Shown: positions 26,019-36,906 of the stretch, piece by piece
Layout: every line of letters begins with the position of its first letter
Position numbering within the stretch: the first letter of the stretch is position 1
Origin: Pantoea sp. IMH
Lineage (GTDB): Bacteria; Pseudomonadota; Gammaproteobacteria; Enterobacterales; Enterobacteriaceae
DNA length: 64,000 nt
Assembly (NCBI RefSeq): GCF_000599885.1
Contig: NZ_JFGT01000002.1
Coordinates: forward strand, 682,001 to 746,000
Direction of reading: 5' to 3'
Position numbers and translations under genes: made by a program
The notes under the pieces: generated by a model
The model's database searches: none
Told to the model about the DNA's origin: nothing
The model's input: the letters and a program-made list of their open reading frames with translations, nothing else

Positions 26019-28141
26019 CCGCCAGTCCCGCCGGGCTGGACTATCATTCGCTGAATGCGATGCTGAACCTTTACGATAGTGAAGGCCGGATACAGTTCGA
26101 TCGGGATCGGGAAGCGACGCGGCAATACTTCCTTCAGCATGTCATCCCCAACAGCGTTGCATTCAGCTCTGTCGCGGAACGTTTGCAGTTTCTTGTCTCA
26201 GAGGGGTATTACGAAGCGGCGGTGCTGAACGCCTATCCGTTTGACTTTGTCACCGCGCTGTTTGAGCAGGCTTATGCCCGCCGTTTCCGCTTTCAGACCT
26301 TTCTCGGCGCCTGGAAGTTTTACACCAGCTACACGCTGAAAACCTTTGATGGCAAACGCTACCTTGAAGGCTTTACCGAGCGCGTCTGTATGACGGCGCT
26401 GACGCTGGCGAAAGGTGACCAACTGCTGGCCACGGCGCTGATGGATGAGATGCTTTCCGGCCGCTTTCAGCCCGCCACACCGACGTTTCTTAACTGCGGC
26501 AAGCAGCAGCGCGGTGAGCTGGTTTCCTGCTTCCTGTTGCGCATTGAAGATAATATGGAGTCGATTGGCCGGGTGGTAAATTCAGCGCTCCAGCTTTCCC
26601 GTCGCGGCGGCGGCGTGGCGCTACTGCTCTCGAACCTGCGGGAAGCCGGGGCGCCGATCAAACGTATTGAGAACCAGTCCTCCGGCGTTATCCCGGTGAT
26701 GAAGATGCTGGAGGATGCGTTCTCTTATGCCAATCAGCTCGGTGCACGTCAGGGCGCTGGCGCTGTTTATCTGCATGCCCACCATCCCGATATCCTGCGT
26801 TTTCTGGATACCAAACGTGAAAATGCCGACGAGAAAATCCGCATCAAGACGCTGTCGCTGGGCGTGGTGATCCCGGATGTCACTTTCCAGCTGGCAAAAA
26901 TGAACCAGCCGATGGCGCTCTTTTCCCCTTATGACGTTGAGCGCCTGTACGGCCTGCCCTTTGCGGATATCAGCATCAGCGAAAAGTATGATGAGCTACT
27001 GGCCGATGAGCGTGTTCGCCGGACCTTTATTAATCCGCGCGAGTTTTTCCAGACGCTGGCCGAAATTCAGTTTGAGTCCGGCTATCCCTACATCATGTTT
27101 GAGGATACGGTTAACCGCGCCAACCCGATCGATGGGCGTATCAATATGAGCAACCTGTGCTCCGAAATTTTGCAGGTCAACACGCCCTCTGAGTATCACG
27201 AGGATCTCAGCTATCGCCGCGTTGGCAAAGATATCTCCTGCAATCTTGGATCGCTGAATATCGCCCACACCATGGATTCACCCGATGTTGCCCGCACCGT
27301 GGAGATTGCCGTGCGTGGCCTGACCGCCGTGTCGGATCAAAGCCAGATTGATGCGGTACCTTCGGTAGCTGAAGGTAATGCGCAGTCACACGCCATCGGC
27401 CTCGGGCAGATGAACCTGCACGGCTATCTGGCGCGCGAAGGCATTCAATACGGATCGGAAGCGGCCCTCGACTTCACCAATCTTTATTTCTACACCATCA
27501 CTTATCATGCGCTGCGCACCTCTAACCTGATTGCGCGCGAACGCAAGTCCCGCTTCGCCGGTTTTGAAAAATCGCGCTATGCCAGCGGTGACTATTTTAC
27601 GCAGTATGTGGAACAACGCTGGGCGCCCCGTACGGCAGAAGCGGCCGCGCTCTTTGCGCGGTCGGGCATCACGTTGCCCAGCCAGGCGCAGTGGCGTCAG
27701 CTGCGGGAGGATGTGATGGCATACGGTATCTACAACCAGAATTTGCAGGCGATTCCGCCAACGGGCTCGATCTCGTATATCAATCATGCGACGTCCAGTA
27801 TTCATCCCATCGTTTCGCCCATTGAGATCCGTAAAGAGGGCAAAACAGGGCGCGTCTACTATCCGGCTCCCTTTATGAATAATGAAAATCGGGCTTTTTA
27901 CCGCGATGCGTATGACATCGGGCCGGAGGCCATTATCGACACTTACGCCGAAGCGACCCGCCATGTGGATCAGGGGCTGTCGCTGACGCTGTTCTTCCGG
28001 GATACCGCCACCACGCGTGACATTAATAAGGCACAGATTTACGCCTGGAAGAAAGGCATCAAAACGCTCTATTACATCCGCCTGCGCCAGATGGCTCTGA
28101 CAGGGACGGAAGTTGAAGGCTGCGTCTCCTGCTCGCTCTGA
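25991..28141 (+). CDS. nrdE: Class Ib ribonucleoside-diphosphate reductase alpha subunit NrdE
   Basis: 716 aa, full length. The start is a TTG (25991) with AGGGAG upstream inside nrdI; the next in-frame ATG is ~23 codons in and would remove conserved sequence. Active-site cysteine region [16 protein letters not shown], second active cysteine SCNLGSLN, and the C-terminal EGCVSCSL that exchanges electrons with NrdH. No ATP cone at the N-terminus, as usual for NrdE. Confidence 0.95.
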   Translation: MAATESTSITASPAGLDYHSLNAMLNLYDSEGRIQFDRDREATRQYFLQHVIPNSVAFSSVAERLQFLVSEGYYEAAVLNAYPFDFVTALFEQAYARRFRFQTFLGAWKFYTSYTLKTFDGKRYLEGFTERVCMTALTLAKGDQLLATALMDEMLSGRFQPATPTFLNCGKQQRGELVSCFLLRIEDNMESIGRVVNSALQLSRRGGGVALLLSNLREAGAPIKRIENQSSGVIPVMKMLEDAFSYANQLGARQGAGAVYLHAHHPDILRFLDTKRENADEKIRIKTLSLGVVIPDVTFQLAKMNQPMALFSPYDVERLYGLPFADISISEKYDELLADERVRRTFINPREFFQTLAEIQFESGYPYIMFEDTVNRANPIDGRINMSNLCSEILQVNTPSEYHEDLSYRRVGKDISCNLGSLNIAHTMDSPDVARTVEIAVRGLTAVSDQSQIDAVPSVAEGNAQSHAIGLGQMNLHGYLAREGIQYGSEAALDFTNLYFYTITYHALRTSNLIARERKSRFAGFEKSRYASGDYFTQYVEQRWAPRTAEAAALFARSGITLPSQAQWRQLREDVMAYGIYNQNLQAIPPTGSISYINHATSSIHPIVSPIEIRKEGKTGRVYYPAPFMNNENRAFYRDAYDIGPEAIIDTYAEATRHVDQGLSLTLFFRDTATTRDINKAQIYAWKKGIKTLYYIRLRQMALTGTEVEGCVSCSL

Positions 28142-29146
<1,005 letters not shown>

Positions 29147-29156
29147 AGTTTATTTC

Positions 29157-29187
29157 GGGGGCTGATCGTTTCAGCCCTTTCATTTTT
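29157..29187 (+). terminator. nrdHIEF terminator
   Basis: GGGCTGA, 4-nt loop, TTCAGCCC, then a T-rich tail, 12 nt after the nrdF stop. Confidence 0.75.
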
Positions 29188-29435
29188 GCTTAAGGATTAT
29201 TCCAGCTTGAGCCACCGTTTCTGCAAAAAAATATCCGGTTAACAGGCGAGATTTATATCAGGCTAACAGGACGGCAATCTGTCCGCACAAAATTCCATTT
29301 CCGTTCGTTTCATCCCAAAATTACCGCGAAATAGCAGATTTTTTTTCATCATAAAAATTCGCCAGAATCCCTTATCCCGCCTGGAATTTCCGGGACGTCC
29401 GTCTCAGCCAGTTTTTCAAGAATCTTCTTAAAGGG

Positions 29436-29463
29436 TTGTCTCAGATTCTGAGTGTGCTAGTGT
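29436..29463 (+). promoter_or_regulatory. proU (proVWX) promoter
   Basis: -35 TTGTCT (29436-29441), 16-bp spacer, -10 TAGTGT (29458-29463). The stretch TTGTCTCAGATTCTGAG is close to what I recall of the E. coli proU P2 core (TTGCCTCAGATTCTCAG), the osmotically induced, H-NS-repressed promoter. The AT-rich leader to the proV ATG is ~73 nt. Confidence 0.6.
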
Positions 29464-29536
29464 ATTGACCGTTAATATTAAACTAGGGCAAGCCAGAAAT
29501 ATAAGATAATTAACTAACCAGGAAAGTAATTAATGC

Positions 29537-30736
29537 ATGGCCATTAAATTAGAAGTAAAGAATTTATATAAATTATTTGGGGAAAATCCCGACCGTGCCT
29601 TTAAGCACATTGAAAAAGGAATAACGAAGGAAGCGCTTCTGGAGAAAACTGGTCTTTCTCTCGGGGTGAAAGATGCCAGTCTGGCCATTGAAGAAGGCGA
29701 GATATTTGTGATCATGGGCCTTTCCGGCTCCGGTAAGTCCACCATGGTTCGCCTTCTCAATCGTCTGATAGAACCCACCCGCGGTCAGGTCATCATTGAT
29801 GGCGTCGATATTGCCAAAATATCGGACAGTGAACTGCGCGAGGTGCGGCGAAATAAAATCAGTATGGTATTTCAATCCTTCGCATTAATGCCACACATGA
29901 CGGTCCTGAATAATGCCGCATTTGGGATGGAATTAGCCGGCATTCCTCAGCAGGAACGGCAGGAAAAAGCGCTGGAAGCGTTACGTCAGGTTGGCCTGGA
30001 TAATTATGCCCACGCCTACCCGGATGAATTATCCGGCGGCATGCGTCAGCGCGTTGGATTAGCCCGTGCTCTGGCGATTAATCCAGATATATTATTGATG
30101 GATGAAGCCTTCTCAGCACTTGATCCTTTGATCCGCACCGAAATGCAGGATGAACTGGTCAAGCTCCAGTCCCGCCACCAGCGCACCATTGTCTTTATTT
30201 CTCACGATCTCGATGAAGCGATGCGCATTGGCGATCGCATTGCCATTATGCAGGGCGGTGAAGTTATTCAGGTCGGCACGCCGGATGAAATTCTGAATAA
30301 TCCTGCCAATGATTACGTGCGAACCTTCTTCCGCGGCGTGGATATCAGTCATGTCTTTAGCGCGAAGGATATTGCCCGACGCGGCGCCGGTGCGCTGATG
30401 CACCGCTCTCCCGGCTTCGGCCCACGCACGGCAATCAAACTTTTGCAGGACCAGGACCGCGAATTTGGCTACGTGCTGGATAAACAGCAATTTATTGGTG
30501 TGGTCTCTACCGATTCGCTGAAAGCCGCGCTGGCGGCCGGTGAAAGCCTTGACCAGGCGATGCTCCCGACGCCTGCCGCCGTGGACGGTGATATCTCGCT
30601 TAACGATTTGTTATCGCATGTCGCTCAGGCTCCCTGCGCAGTGCCGGTCGTTGGCGAGAATAACCAGTACATCGGCATTATTTCAAAAGGCACGTTACTT
30701 CAGGCATTAGATCGTGAGGGAGCAACCAATGAGTAA
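29537..30736 (+). CDS. proV: Glycine betaine/proline ABC transporter ATP-binding protein ProV
   Basis: 399 aa (E. coli 400). Walker [10 protein letters not shown] (61-69), signature LSGGMRQRV, Walker B ILLMDEA, switch H in FISHDLDEA. Two CBS domains (about 280-395) sense ionic strength/nucleotides. First gene of proVWX. AGGAAA ribosome site before ATG 29537. Confidence 0.96.
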   Translation: MAIKLEVKNLYKLFGENPDRAFKHIEKGITKEALLEKTGLSLGVKDASLAIEEGEIFVIMGLSGSGKSTMVRLLNRLIEPTRGQVIIDGVDIAKISDSELREVRRNKISMVFQSFALMPHMTVLNNAAFGMELAGIPQQERQEKALEALRQVGLDNYAHAYPDELSGGMRQRVGLARALAINPDILLMDEAFSALDPLIRTEMQDELVKLQSRHQRTIVFISHDLDEAMRIGDRIAIMQGGEVIQVGTPDEILNNPANDYVRTFFRGVDISHVFSAKDIARRGAGALMHRSPGFGPRTAIKLLQDQDREFGYVLDKQQFIGVVSTDSLKAALAAGESLDQAMLPTPAAVDGDISLNDLLSHVAQAPCAVPVVGENNQYIGIISKGTLLQALDREGATNE

Positions 30737-31913
30737 ACAGACAATCGATCCATGGGCGGCGGCCTCTGCACAGCCTGCCGATAGCACTCCCGCCGCTGAA
30801 GTGGTGCATCCCGCTGCCGACGGTGTCCAGTCAGCAGCCAGCAGCGATCCCTGGTCAACGGGCTCGGCAACACCCGCCGATACGGCGCCTGCCGGTGGCG
30901 ATGCTGCCAACGCCTGGGGCACCCCGTCAGGAGGGCATGATGCGGCAGCCAGCGGTAGCGACTGGCTAAACAGCGCACCAGCGCCGCAGGTTGAGCATTT
31001 TAATCTCCTCGACCCTTTCCATAAGACGCTGATTCCACTGGATAGCTGGGTGACCACCGGTATTGACTGGATTGTTACCCATTTCCGTCCGGTGTTTCAG
31101 GGGATCCGCGTACCGGTCGATTATATTCTCAGCGCATTTCAGCAGATGCTGTTGGGGATGCCCGCTCCGGTGGCGATAATCCTTTTTGCGCTGATCGCCT
31201 GGCAGCTTTCCAGCCTGAGCATGGGCATCGCCACGCTGGTTTCGCTGGTTATTATCGGCGCGATCGGCGCCTGGTCACAGGCAATGGTGACGCTGGCGTT
31301 AGTGCTAACCGCGCTGCTCTTCTGCATTATTATCGGGCTGCCGCTTGGCATCTGGCTGGCGCGCAGCGAAAGAGCGGCCAAATTTATTCGTCCGCTGCTG
31401 GATGCCATGCAGACCACGCCCGCCTTCGTCTATCTGGTGCCGATTGTGATGCTGTTCGGTATCGGCAACGTGCCGGGCGTGGTGGTTACCATCATTTTTG
31501 CCCTGCCGCCGATTGTGCGCCTGACCATCCTCGGAATTAAGCAGGTGCCTGCCGATCTGATTGAGGCAGCGGAATCTTTTGGCGCGAATCCGCGTCAGAT
31601 GCTGTTCAAAGTTCAGCTCCCGCTGGCGATGCCGACCATCATGGCTGGCGTGAACCAGACCCTGATGCTGGCGCTTTCCATGGTCGTGATCGCTTCCATG
31701 ATCGCCGTCGGCGGGCTGGGGCAGATGGTTCTGCGTGGCATCGGCCGTCTGGATATGGGACTGGCGACCGTGGGCGGCGTGGGCATCGTGATTCTGGCAA
31801 TCATTCTGGATCGCCTGACGCAGTCGCTCGGTCGTGACAGCCGCAGCCGCGGCAGCCGTCGCTGGTACGCCAGCGGCCCGCTGGGCCTGGTCACCCGTCC
31901 GTTTATCAAGTAA
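30729..31913 (+). CDS. proW: Glycine betaine/proline ABC transporter permease ProW
   Basis: 394 aa from ATG 30729, which overlaps the end of proV by 8 bp and has GAGGGAG upstream. About 40 residues longer than E. coli ProW (354): the periplasmic N-tail carries an Ala/Pro/Asp-rich stretch with repeated tryptophan modules (DPWAAA, SDPWSTG, NAWGTP, SDWLNS). From [20 protein letters not shown] onward it follows E. coli closely, with the permease loop [14 protein letters not shown]. Confidence 0.94.
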   Translation: MSKQTIDPWAAASAQPADSTPAAEVVHPAADGVQSAASSDPWSTGSATPADTAPAGGDAANAWGTPSGGHDAAASGSDWLNSAPAPQVEHFNLLDPFHKTLIPLDSWVTTGIDWIVTHFRPVFQGIRVPVDYILSAFQQMLLGMPAPVAIILFALIAWQLSSLSMGIATLVSLVIIGAIGAWSQAMVTLALVLTALLFCIIIGLPLGIWLARSERAAKFIRPLLDAMQTTPAFVYLVPIVMLFGIGNVPGVVVTIIFALPPIVRLTILGIKQVPADLIEAAESFGANPRQMLFKVQLPLAMPTIMAGVNQTLMLALSMVVIASMIAVGGLGQMVLRGIGRLDMGLATVGGVGIVILAIILDRLTQSLGRDSRSRGSRRWYASGPLGLVTRPFIK

Positions 31914-31985
31914 CCCTTCTGGCGGTGCGTGCCCTGCGCGCGCTGCCCGCTTCGCACGCAAGATAAATCACAATAAGGATTCACT

Positions 31986-32981
31986 ATGCGCAAGACAGCA
32001 CTTTTAGCCGCCGCGTTCACCACGCTGGTCGCCACTCAGGTTTCCGCAGCCGATCTACCAGGTAAAGGGATTACCGTTAAGCCGGTGCAGAGCACCATTT
32101 CTGAAGAGACCTTCCAGACGCTGCTGGTCAGCCGTGCGCTGGAAAAACTGGGCTATACCGTTCAGGAGCCAGGCGAAGTGGATTATAACGTGGCCTATAC
32201 CACCATCGCTGCGGGCGATGCCACGTTCATCGCCACAAACTGGCGGCCTCTCCACGACGATATGTATAAAGCGGCCGGCGGCGATGATAAATTTTACCGC
32301 GAAGGTACCTACGTGACAGGCGCCGCTCAGGGTTACCTGATTGATAAAAAAACGGCGGAAAAGTATCACATCAAAAGTATCGATCAGCTGAAAGATCCGA
32401 AACTGGCGAAGCTGTTTGATACCAACGGTGACGGGAAAGCCGACCTGACGGGCTGTACACCAGGCTGGGGCTGTGAGGCGGTGATTAATCATCAGATCAA
32501 AGCCTTTGATCTGGGCGACAGCGTGGAGCATAACCAGGGGAACTACTCGGCCATGATCGCCGATACCATTTCCCGCTTCAAAGCCGGTAAGCCCATTTTC
32601 TATTACACCTGGACGCCGTACTGGGTGAGTGATGTGCTTGTTCCGGGCCGTGATACCGTCTGGCTGCAGGTACCGTTCTCTTCAATGCCGGGCGAACAGA
32701 AAGAGGTGGATACCAAGCTGCCTAACGGCGCTAATTATGGCTTCCCGGTAAACACCATGCATATCGTCGCCAATAAAGCCTGGGCGGAGAAAAACCCGGC
32801 GGCGGCAAAACTGTTTGCAGAGATGAAACTGCCGCTGGCGGATATCAATGCACAGAACTCACGTATGCATGAAGGTCAGTCTTCTGAGGCCGAGATCAAG
32901 GCTCACGTTGATGGCTGGATCAAAGCACACCAGGCGCAGTTTGATGGCTGGGTGAAAGAAGCAGCAGCGGCGGCTAAGTAA
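31986..32981 (+). CDS. proX: Glycine betaine-binding periplasmic protein ProX
   Basis: 331 aa. Signal peptide ~21 residues (ends VSAA). Betaine-binding tryptophans are expected in the [10 protein letters not shown] and [10 protein letters not shown] segments; the two cysteines in [10 protein letters not shown] form the ProX disulfide. High-affinity periplasmic receptor for glycine betaine and proline betaine feeding ProVW. 72-bp gap after proW, as often before a highly made binding protein. Confidence 0.96.
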   Translation: MRKTALLAAAFTTLVATQVSAADLPGKGITVKPVQSTISEETFQTLLVSRALEKLGYTVQEPGEVDYNVAYTTIAAGDATFIATNWRPLHDDMYKAAGGDDKFYREGTYVTGAAQGYLIDKKTAEKYHIKSIDQLKDPKLAKLFDTNGDGKADLTGCTPGWGCEAVINHQIKAFDLGDSVEHNQGNYSAMIADTISRFKAGKPIFYYTWTPYWVSDVLVPGRDTVWLQVPFSSMPGEQKEVDTKLPNGANYGFPVNTMHIVANKAWAEKNPAAAKLFAEMKLPLADINAQNSRMHEGQSSEAEIKAHVDGWIKAHQAQFDGWVKEAAAAAK

Positions 32982-33153
32982 ACAGCCGTTGAATCGCCGG
33001 GGACAGCAGCGATGTTTCCCCGGTGATTGCGATAACCAGAAGTGCGCGTAAGATGCAAAAGCCGCGCCCCTGAGAGCTGGCTCGCGCCCATGCTGGCACG
33101 GAATGCGCTACGCTCGCGCCTGTTTCTCTGCCTCTTCCTTTCTCCGCATTCTG

Positions 33154-33177
33154 AAGCGCCCGACGGGCGCTTTTTTT
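33154..33177 (+). terminator. proVWX terminator
   Basis: AAGCGCCC, GAC loop, GGGCGCTT and a T run. The ~170 bp between proX and this hairpin show no gene. Confidence 0.8.
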
Positions 33178-33263
33178 GTGCAGGCCAGGAAATTATACTG
33201 AGAGCAAAATCGTTTTTTCAGTTACTCTTCTCTTTACATATCCTTACTAACTTACTGAGCGCA

Positions 33264-34448
33264 ATGAAATCCCCCCAGCACAGCCTTAGCCCTGCCCTCG
33301 TGGTTTTAATGTCTCTGGCAACCGGTCTTTCCGTCGCCTGTAACTATTACGTTCAGCCTTTGCTCGAAACCGTTGCCCGCACGTTCGGGCTTTCGTTCAA
33401 TCAGGCCGGTTTTATCGTGACCACGGCGCAGCTGGGCTATGCGGCGGGTTTACTGTTGCTGGTGCCGCTCGGCGATATGCTCGAACGACGGGGCCTTATC
33501 GTGACGATGAGCCTGCTTGCTGCTGGCGGGATGGTCATAACCGCGCTCTCCTCCTCGCTGCCCGTGATGCTGTTGGGAACGGTACTGACCGGTCTCTTCT
33601 CGGTCGTCGCACAGCTGCTGGTTCCCTTAGCGGCGACGCTGGCCGAGCCGGCAAAGCGCGGAAAAGTGTTGGGCACGGTGATGAGTGGACTGCTGCTCGG
33701 GATCCTGCTCGCGCGCACCGTATCAGGATTTCTGGCCGAATTTGGTGGCTGGCGTACCGTTTACTGGGTAGCCAGCGTATTGATGGTGCTGATGGCGCTG
33801 GCGCTCTGGCGCTATCTTCCCCGCTATCAACAATCCGTTCCGCTTAATTATGGTCAGTTACTGGGGTCTATTTTTACGCTATTTGTCACCACGCCGCTGC
33901 TCAGAATGCGCGCGGTGATCGGCTGCCTTGCGTTTGCCAATTTCAGTATTCTCTGGACGTCAATGGCCTTTCTGCTCGCCTCTCCCCCCTACAGCTATTC
34001 TGAATCGCAGATCGGTATGCTGGGCCTGGTTGGTGCAGCGGGCGCGCTGGCTGCGCGTCAGGCAGGCTCGCTGGCCGATAAAGGCAAAGCCAGGCAGACC
34101 ACGACGTTCGGCCTGATTATTATGCTGGTTTCCTGGCCGGTGACCGCGATGGGCGGTTATTCGCTACCGGCCTTACTTATCGGCATTGTTCTGCTCGATC
34201 TGGCGGTGCAGGGCGTGCATATCACCAATCAAAGTGTAATTTACCGGCAGATGCCGGAAGCCCGTAACAGGCTGACCTCCGGCTATATGACCAGCTATTT
34301 TATTGGCGGAGCGCTGGGTTCGCTGATATCGGCCAGCGCCTACCAGCATGCAGGCTGGCCAGGCGTCTGTATGGCGGGCGCTATCTTAACTTTACTTAAT
34401 CTGTTGTGCTGGTGGCGCGGTGCAAAATATGAGTTGCACACACCTTAG
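33264..34448 (+). CDS. MFS transporter (YgaY-like)
   Basis: 394 aa from ATG 33264; the upstream extension crosses the proU terminator and is rejected. Twelve membrane segments, with the MFS loop GDMLERRGLIV after segment 2. It resembles the drug/sugar efflux type of MFS and lies between proX and emrR, where E. coli has the decayed ygaX/ygaY frames. So this is probably the intact form of that gene. Substrate unknown. Confidence 0.8.
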   Translation: MKSPQHSLSPALVVLMSLATGLSVACNYYVQPLLETVARTFGLSFNQAGFIVTTAQLGYAAGLLLLVPLGDMLERRGLIVTMSLLAAGGMVITALSSSLPVMLLGTVLTGLFSVVAQLLVPLAATLAEPAKRGKVLGTVMSGLLLGILLARTVSGFLAEFGGWRTVYWVASVLMVLMALALWRYLPRYQQSVPLNYGQLLGSIFTLFVTTPLLRMRAVIGCLAFANFSILWTSMAFLLASPPYSYSESQIGMLGLVGAAGALAARQAGSLADKGKARQTTTFGLIIMLVSWPVTAMGGYSLPALLIGIVLLDLAVQGVHITNQSVIYRQMPEARNRLTSGYMTSYFIGGALGSLISASAYQHAGWPGVCMAGAILTLLNLLCWWRGAKYELHTP

Positions 34449-34572
34449 CCACTCTGCATGAAGTTGAAAAATTTTCAGAGGCTGCATGCTGTTAAGCATT
34501 AACGCACTCTGATAAGGTTAGCCTGCACTTATTCAGGTTGTTTATTTTTTCGCATGAAACTATTAAGACGAA

Positions 34573-34815
34573 GTGGAAATCAGACTGAGCAAGACCAGAC
34601 CTTTATCCGCCCTGAGCGGAAATCAGCAGCAGGTTGCGGTCATCGTTGCCCGCCCCCCCGTCTGCCCACCACGCACGGCTTGTTACGCGTTGCGTCTGGT
34701 CCTGACCGTATTAATCCGGTTTTCTCTTCCTGCATCCGCGCTTCGTTCCCGTCTTTCGGCATTGGCGTCAGAGGGTTATGCCGTTTATTTCTCACGACCT
34801 GACATTTTGTTTTAG
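34573..34815 (+). pseudogene. Decayed remnant of a sugar-type ABC ATPase
   Basis: The frame starting at 34573 reads LSALSGNQQQVAVIVARP, close to the signature of sugar ABC ATPases (LSGGNQQKVxxAR), then after an unreadable stretch ALASEGYAVYFSRPDIL, close to the post-switch segment (LAxEGYAVLFISSDL). The Walker B between them is lost and no N-terminal half exists. This looks like a last-third fragment decayed by small indels. The rest of 34449-35019 holds no gene I can support. Confidence 0.4.
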
Positions 34816-35019
34816 CGCTGGCAGGCAGTGGCCTGCCAGTTGGACCTGTTTCGTTGTCCTGCGGCATGCTGTTACTCATGCTGCTTTGTATCCGGGTTAT
34901 GGAGTGACCTGAAAATTATGGGTGGTGCCCGATGGCGCTGCGCTCAATAGCAGCCCTGAACGGGAAGTTAATTTTTATCACCATCGTTACAATACCCGTT
35001 GCAACCTATGAGGTCCCAG

Positions 35020-35565
35020 ATGGAAAGTTCGTTTACTCCCATTGAACAGATGCTGAATTTCCGCGCTAACCGTCAGAAAGATTTTCCTCTGCAGGAGATC
35101 ATGCTGACCAGGCTCTGTATGCACATGCAGAGCAAGCTGCTGGAAAACCGCAATAAAATGCTGAAAGCTCAGGGGATTAACGAGACGCTGTTTATGGCAT
35201 TAATTACGCTGGATGCGCAGGAGAACCACAGTATCCAGCCCTCTGAGCTCAGCGCAGCGCTGGGTTCGTCCCGCACGAACGCGACGCGTATCGCCGATGA
35301 GCTGGAAAAGCGCGGCTGGATTGAACGTCGTGAAAGCGATAACGATCGTCGCTGTCTGCATCTGCATCTGACGCCAAAGGGCCACGAATTTTTACGGCAG
35401 CTGCTGCCGCCTCAGCATCAGAGCCTGCAGCAGCTGTGGTCGGCGCTCAGCGGTGCTGAAAAAAGTCAGCTGGAAGCGATTACGCGTAAGCTGCTGATGC
35501 GTCTGGATCATATGGAAGAAGAACAGGCTAACGCTTCCCTTTCGCGACAGGCCGTTCGCCAATAG
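35020..35565 (+). CDS. emrR: MarR-family repressor EmrR (MprA)
   Basis: 181 aa from ATG 35020 (GAGGT upstream), which gives the E. coli-like start [11 protein letters not shown]. Winged-helix DNA-binding region [17 protein letters not shown], wing [13 protein letters not shown]. Represses emrRAB; released by hydrophobic drugs and uncouplers in E. coli. Confidence 0.94.
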   Translation: MESSFTPIEQMLNFRANRQKDFPLQEIMLTRLCMHMQSKLLENRNKMLKAQGINETLFMALITLDAQENHSIQPSELSAALGSSRTNATRIADELEKRGWIERRESDNDRRCLHLHLTPKGHEFLRQLLPPQHQSLQQLWSALSGAEKSQLEAITRKLLMRLDHMEEEQANASLSRQAVRQ

Positions 35566-35625
35566 CATAATGTGCGACAACCGTCTCCTCAGGAATCGCT
35601 ATTTTAGTTCGCTTAATAAAAACTC

Positions 35626-35654
35626 ATGCCAGCGCTGATCCGCTGGCATTTTAG
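35626..35654 (+). terminator. Hairpin in the emrR-emrA gap, possible attenuator
   Basis: Perfect 9-bp repeat ATGCCAGCG / CGCTGGCAT with a 6-nt loop, followed by TTTTA. It would cut part of the transcription running from emrR into emrAB and so set repressor-to-pump ratio. The T-tract is short, so full termination is unlikely. Confidence 0.5.
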
Positions 35655-35716
35655 ACTTCAGGCATGGCGGCCATTGGGCGTCATGCCTGCTTGGTATGGA
35701 AAACGTGGAGAACACC

Positions 35717-36889
35717 ATGAGTGCAAATGCGGAAACGCAAAGCTCGCCGCAGTCAGCGAATAAAAAGAAAAAACGCAAAGGCGCATTACTTCTCCTTGCT
35801 GCGTTGTTCATTCTGATCGGGGTGGCCTGGCTCGTTTACTGGTTTATGGTCTTACGCCACTTTCAGGAAACGGACGACGCCTACGTGGCGGGAAACCAGG
35901 TGCAGATTATGGCCCAGGTGCCGGGTAGCGTTAATAAGGTATGGTTTGAAGACACGGATTATGTCAAAAAAGGCGACGTGCTCGTAACGCTGGATAAAAC
36001 CGATGCGGAGCAGGCCTTTGAGAAAGCGCAGAATGCGCTGGCCACCAGCGTACGTCAGACGCACCAGTTAATTATTAACAACAGGCAGTATCAGGCCACT
36101 ATTGAACTGCGCAAGACGGCGCTGGCGCAGGCGCAGGCCGATCTGAAACGGCGTGAGCCGCTGGGCGCTGCCAACCTGATTGGTCGTGAAGATCTCCAGC
36201 ATGCCCGCGATGCGGTTGCCTCCGCCAAAGCGCAGCTTGATGTGGCTGAGCAGCAGCTGAACGCCAATCAGGCGATGATCCTGAATACTTCTCTTGAGAA
36301 TCAGCCTGCGGTGAAACAGAGCGCCGCCGAATTGCGTGATGCCTGGCTGGCGCTGAAACGCACGGATATTGTCAGCCCGATTGATGGCTTTGTGTCACGG
36401 CGCAGCGTGCAGGTTGGTGCTCAGATCTCAACCTCAACGCCGCTGATGGCGATTGTGCCTGCCACTCATCTGTGGGTGGACGCTAACTTCAAAGAGACCC
36501 AGCTGGCCGATGTTCGTATCGGACAGCCCGCCACCGTGGTCAGCGATATTTACGGCGACGATATAGTCTATCAGGGGAAAGTGGTCGGGCTTGATATGGG
36601 CACAGGCAGCGCTTTCTCGCTGCTGCCAGCGCAGAACGCAACCGGTAACTGGATTAAGGTTGTCCAGCGTCTGCCGGTCCGTATCGAACTTGATCCGAAA
36701 GAAGTTGAGAAGCATCCGTTGCGTATCGGTCTGTCAACGCTGGTGAAAATTGATACCAGTAATGTTGAAGGTCCGGTACTGGCAACGCAGGCGCGCAAGA
36801 CGCCAGCCTATGAAAGTAATGCGCTGATGCTGGATCTGGCTCCGGCTAACCAGCTTATCGCCGACATTATTCGCGCCAATGCGGGCTGA
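35717..36889 (+). CDS. emrA: Multidrug efflux membrane-fusion protein EmrA
   Basis: 390 aa from ATG 35717 (GGAG upstream; MSANAETQ start as in E. coli), same length as E. coli. One N-terminal membrane segment (about 24-44), then ETDDAYVAGNQ, two lipoyl-like halves separated by a coiled coil (~90-200), and the beta barrel. Periplasmic adaptor linking EmrB to an outer-membrane channel such as TolC. Confidence 0.95.
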   Translation: MSANAETQSSPQSANKKKKRKGALLLLAALFILIGVAWLVYWFMVLRHFQETDDAYVAGNQVQIMAQVPGSVNKVWFEDTDYVKKGDVLVTLDKTDAEQAFEKAQNALATSVRQTHQLIINNRQYQATIELRKTALAQAQADLKRREPLGAANLIGREDLQHARDAVASAKAQLDVAEQQLNANQAMILNTSLENQPAVKQSAAELRDAWLALKRTDIVSPIDGFVSRRSVQVGAQISTSTPLMAIVPATHLWVDANFKETQLADVRIGQPATVVSDIYGDDIVYQGKVVGLDMGTGSAFSLLPAQNATGNWIKVVQRLPVRIELDPKEVEKHPLRIGLSTLVKIDTSNVEGPVLATQARKTPAYESNALMLDLAPANQLIADIIRANAG

Positions 36890-36906
36890 GAAAGCGGGAG
36901 ACTGTT

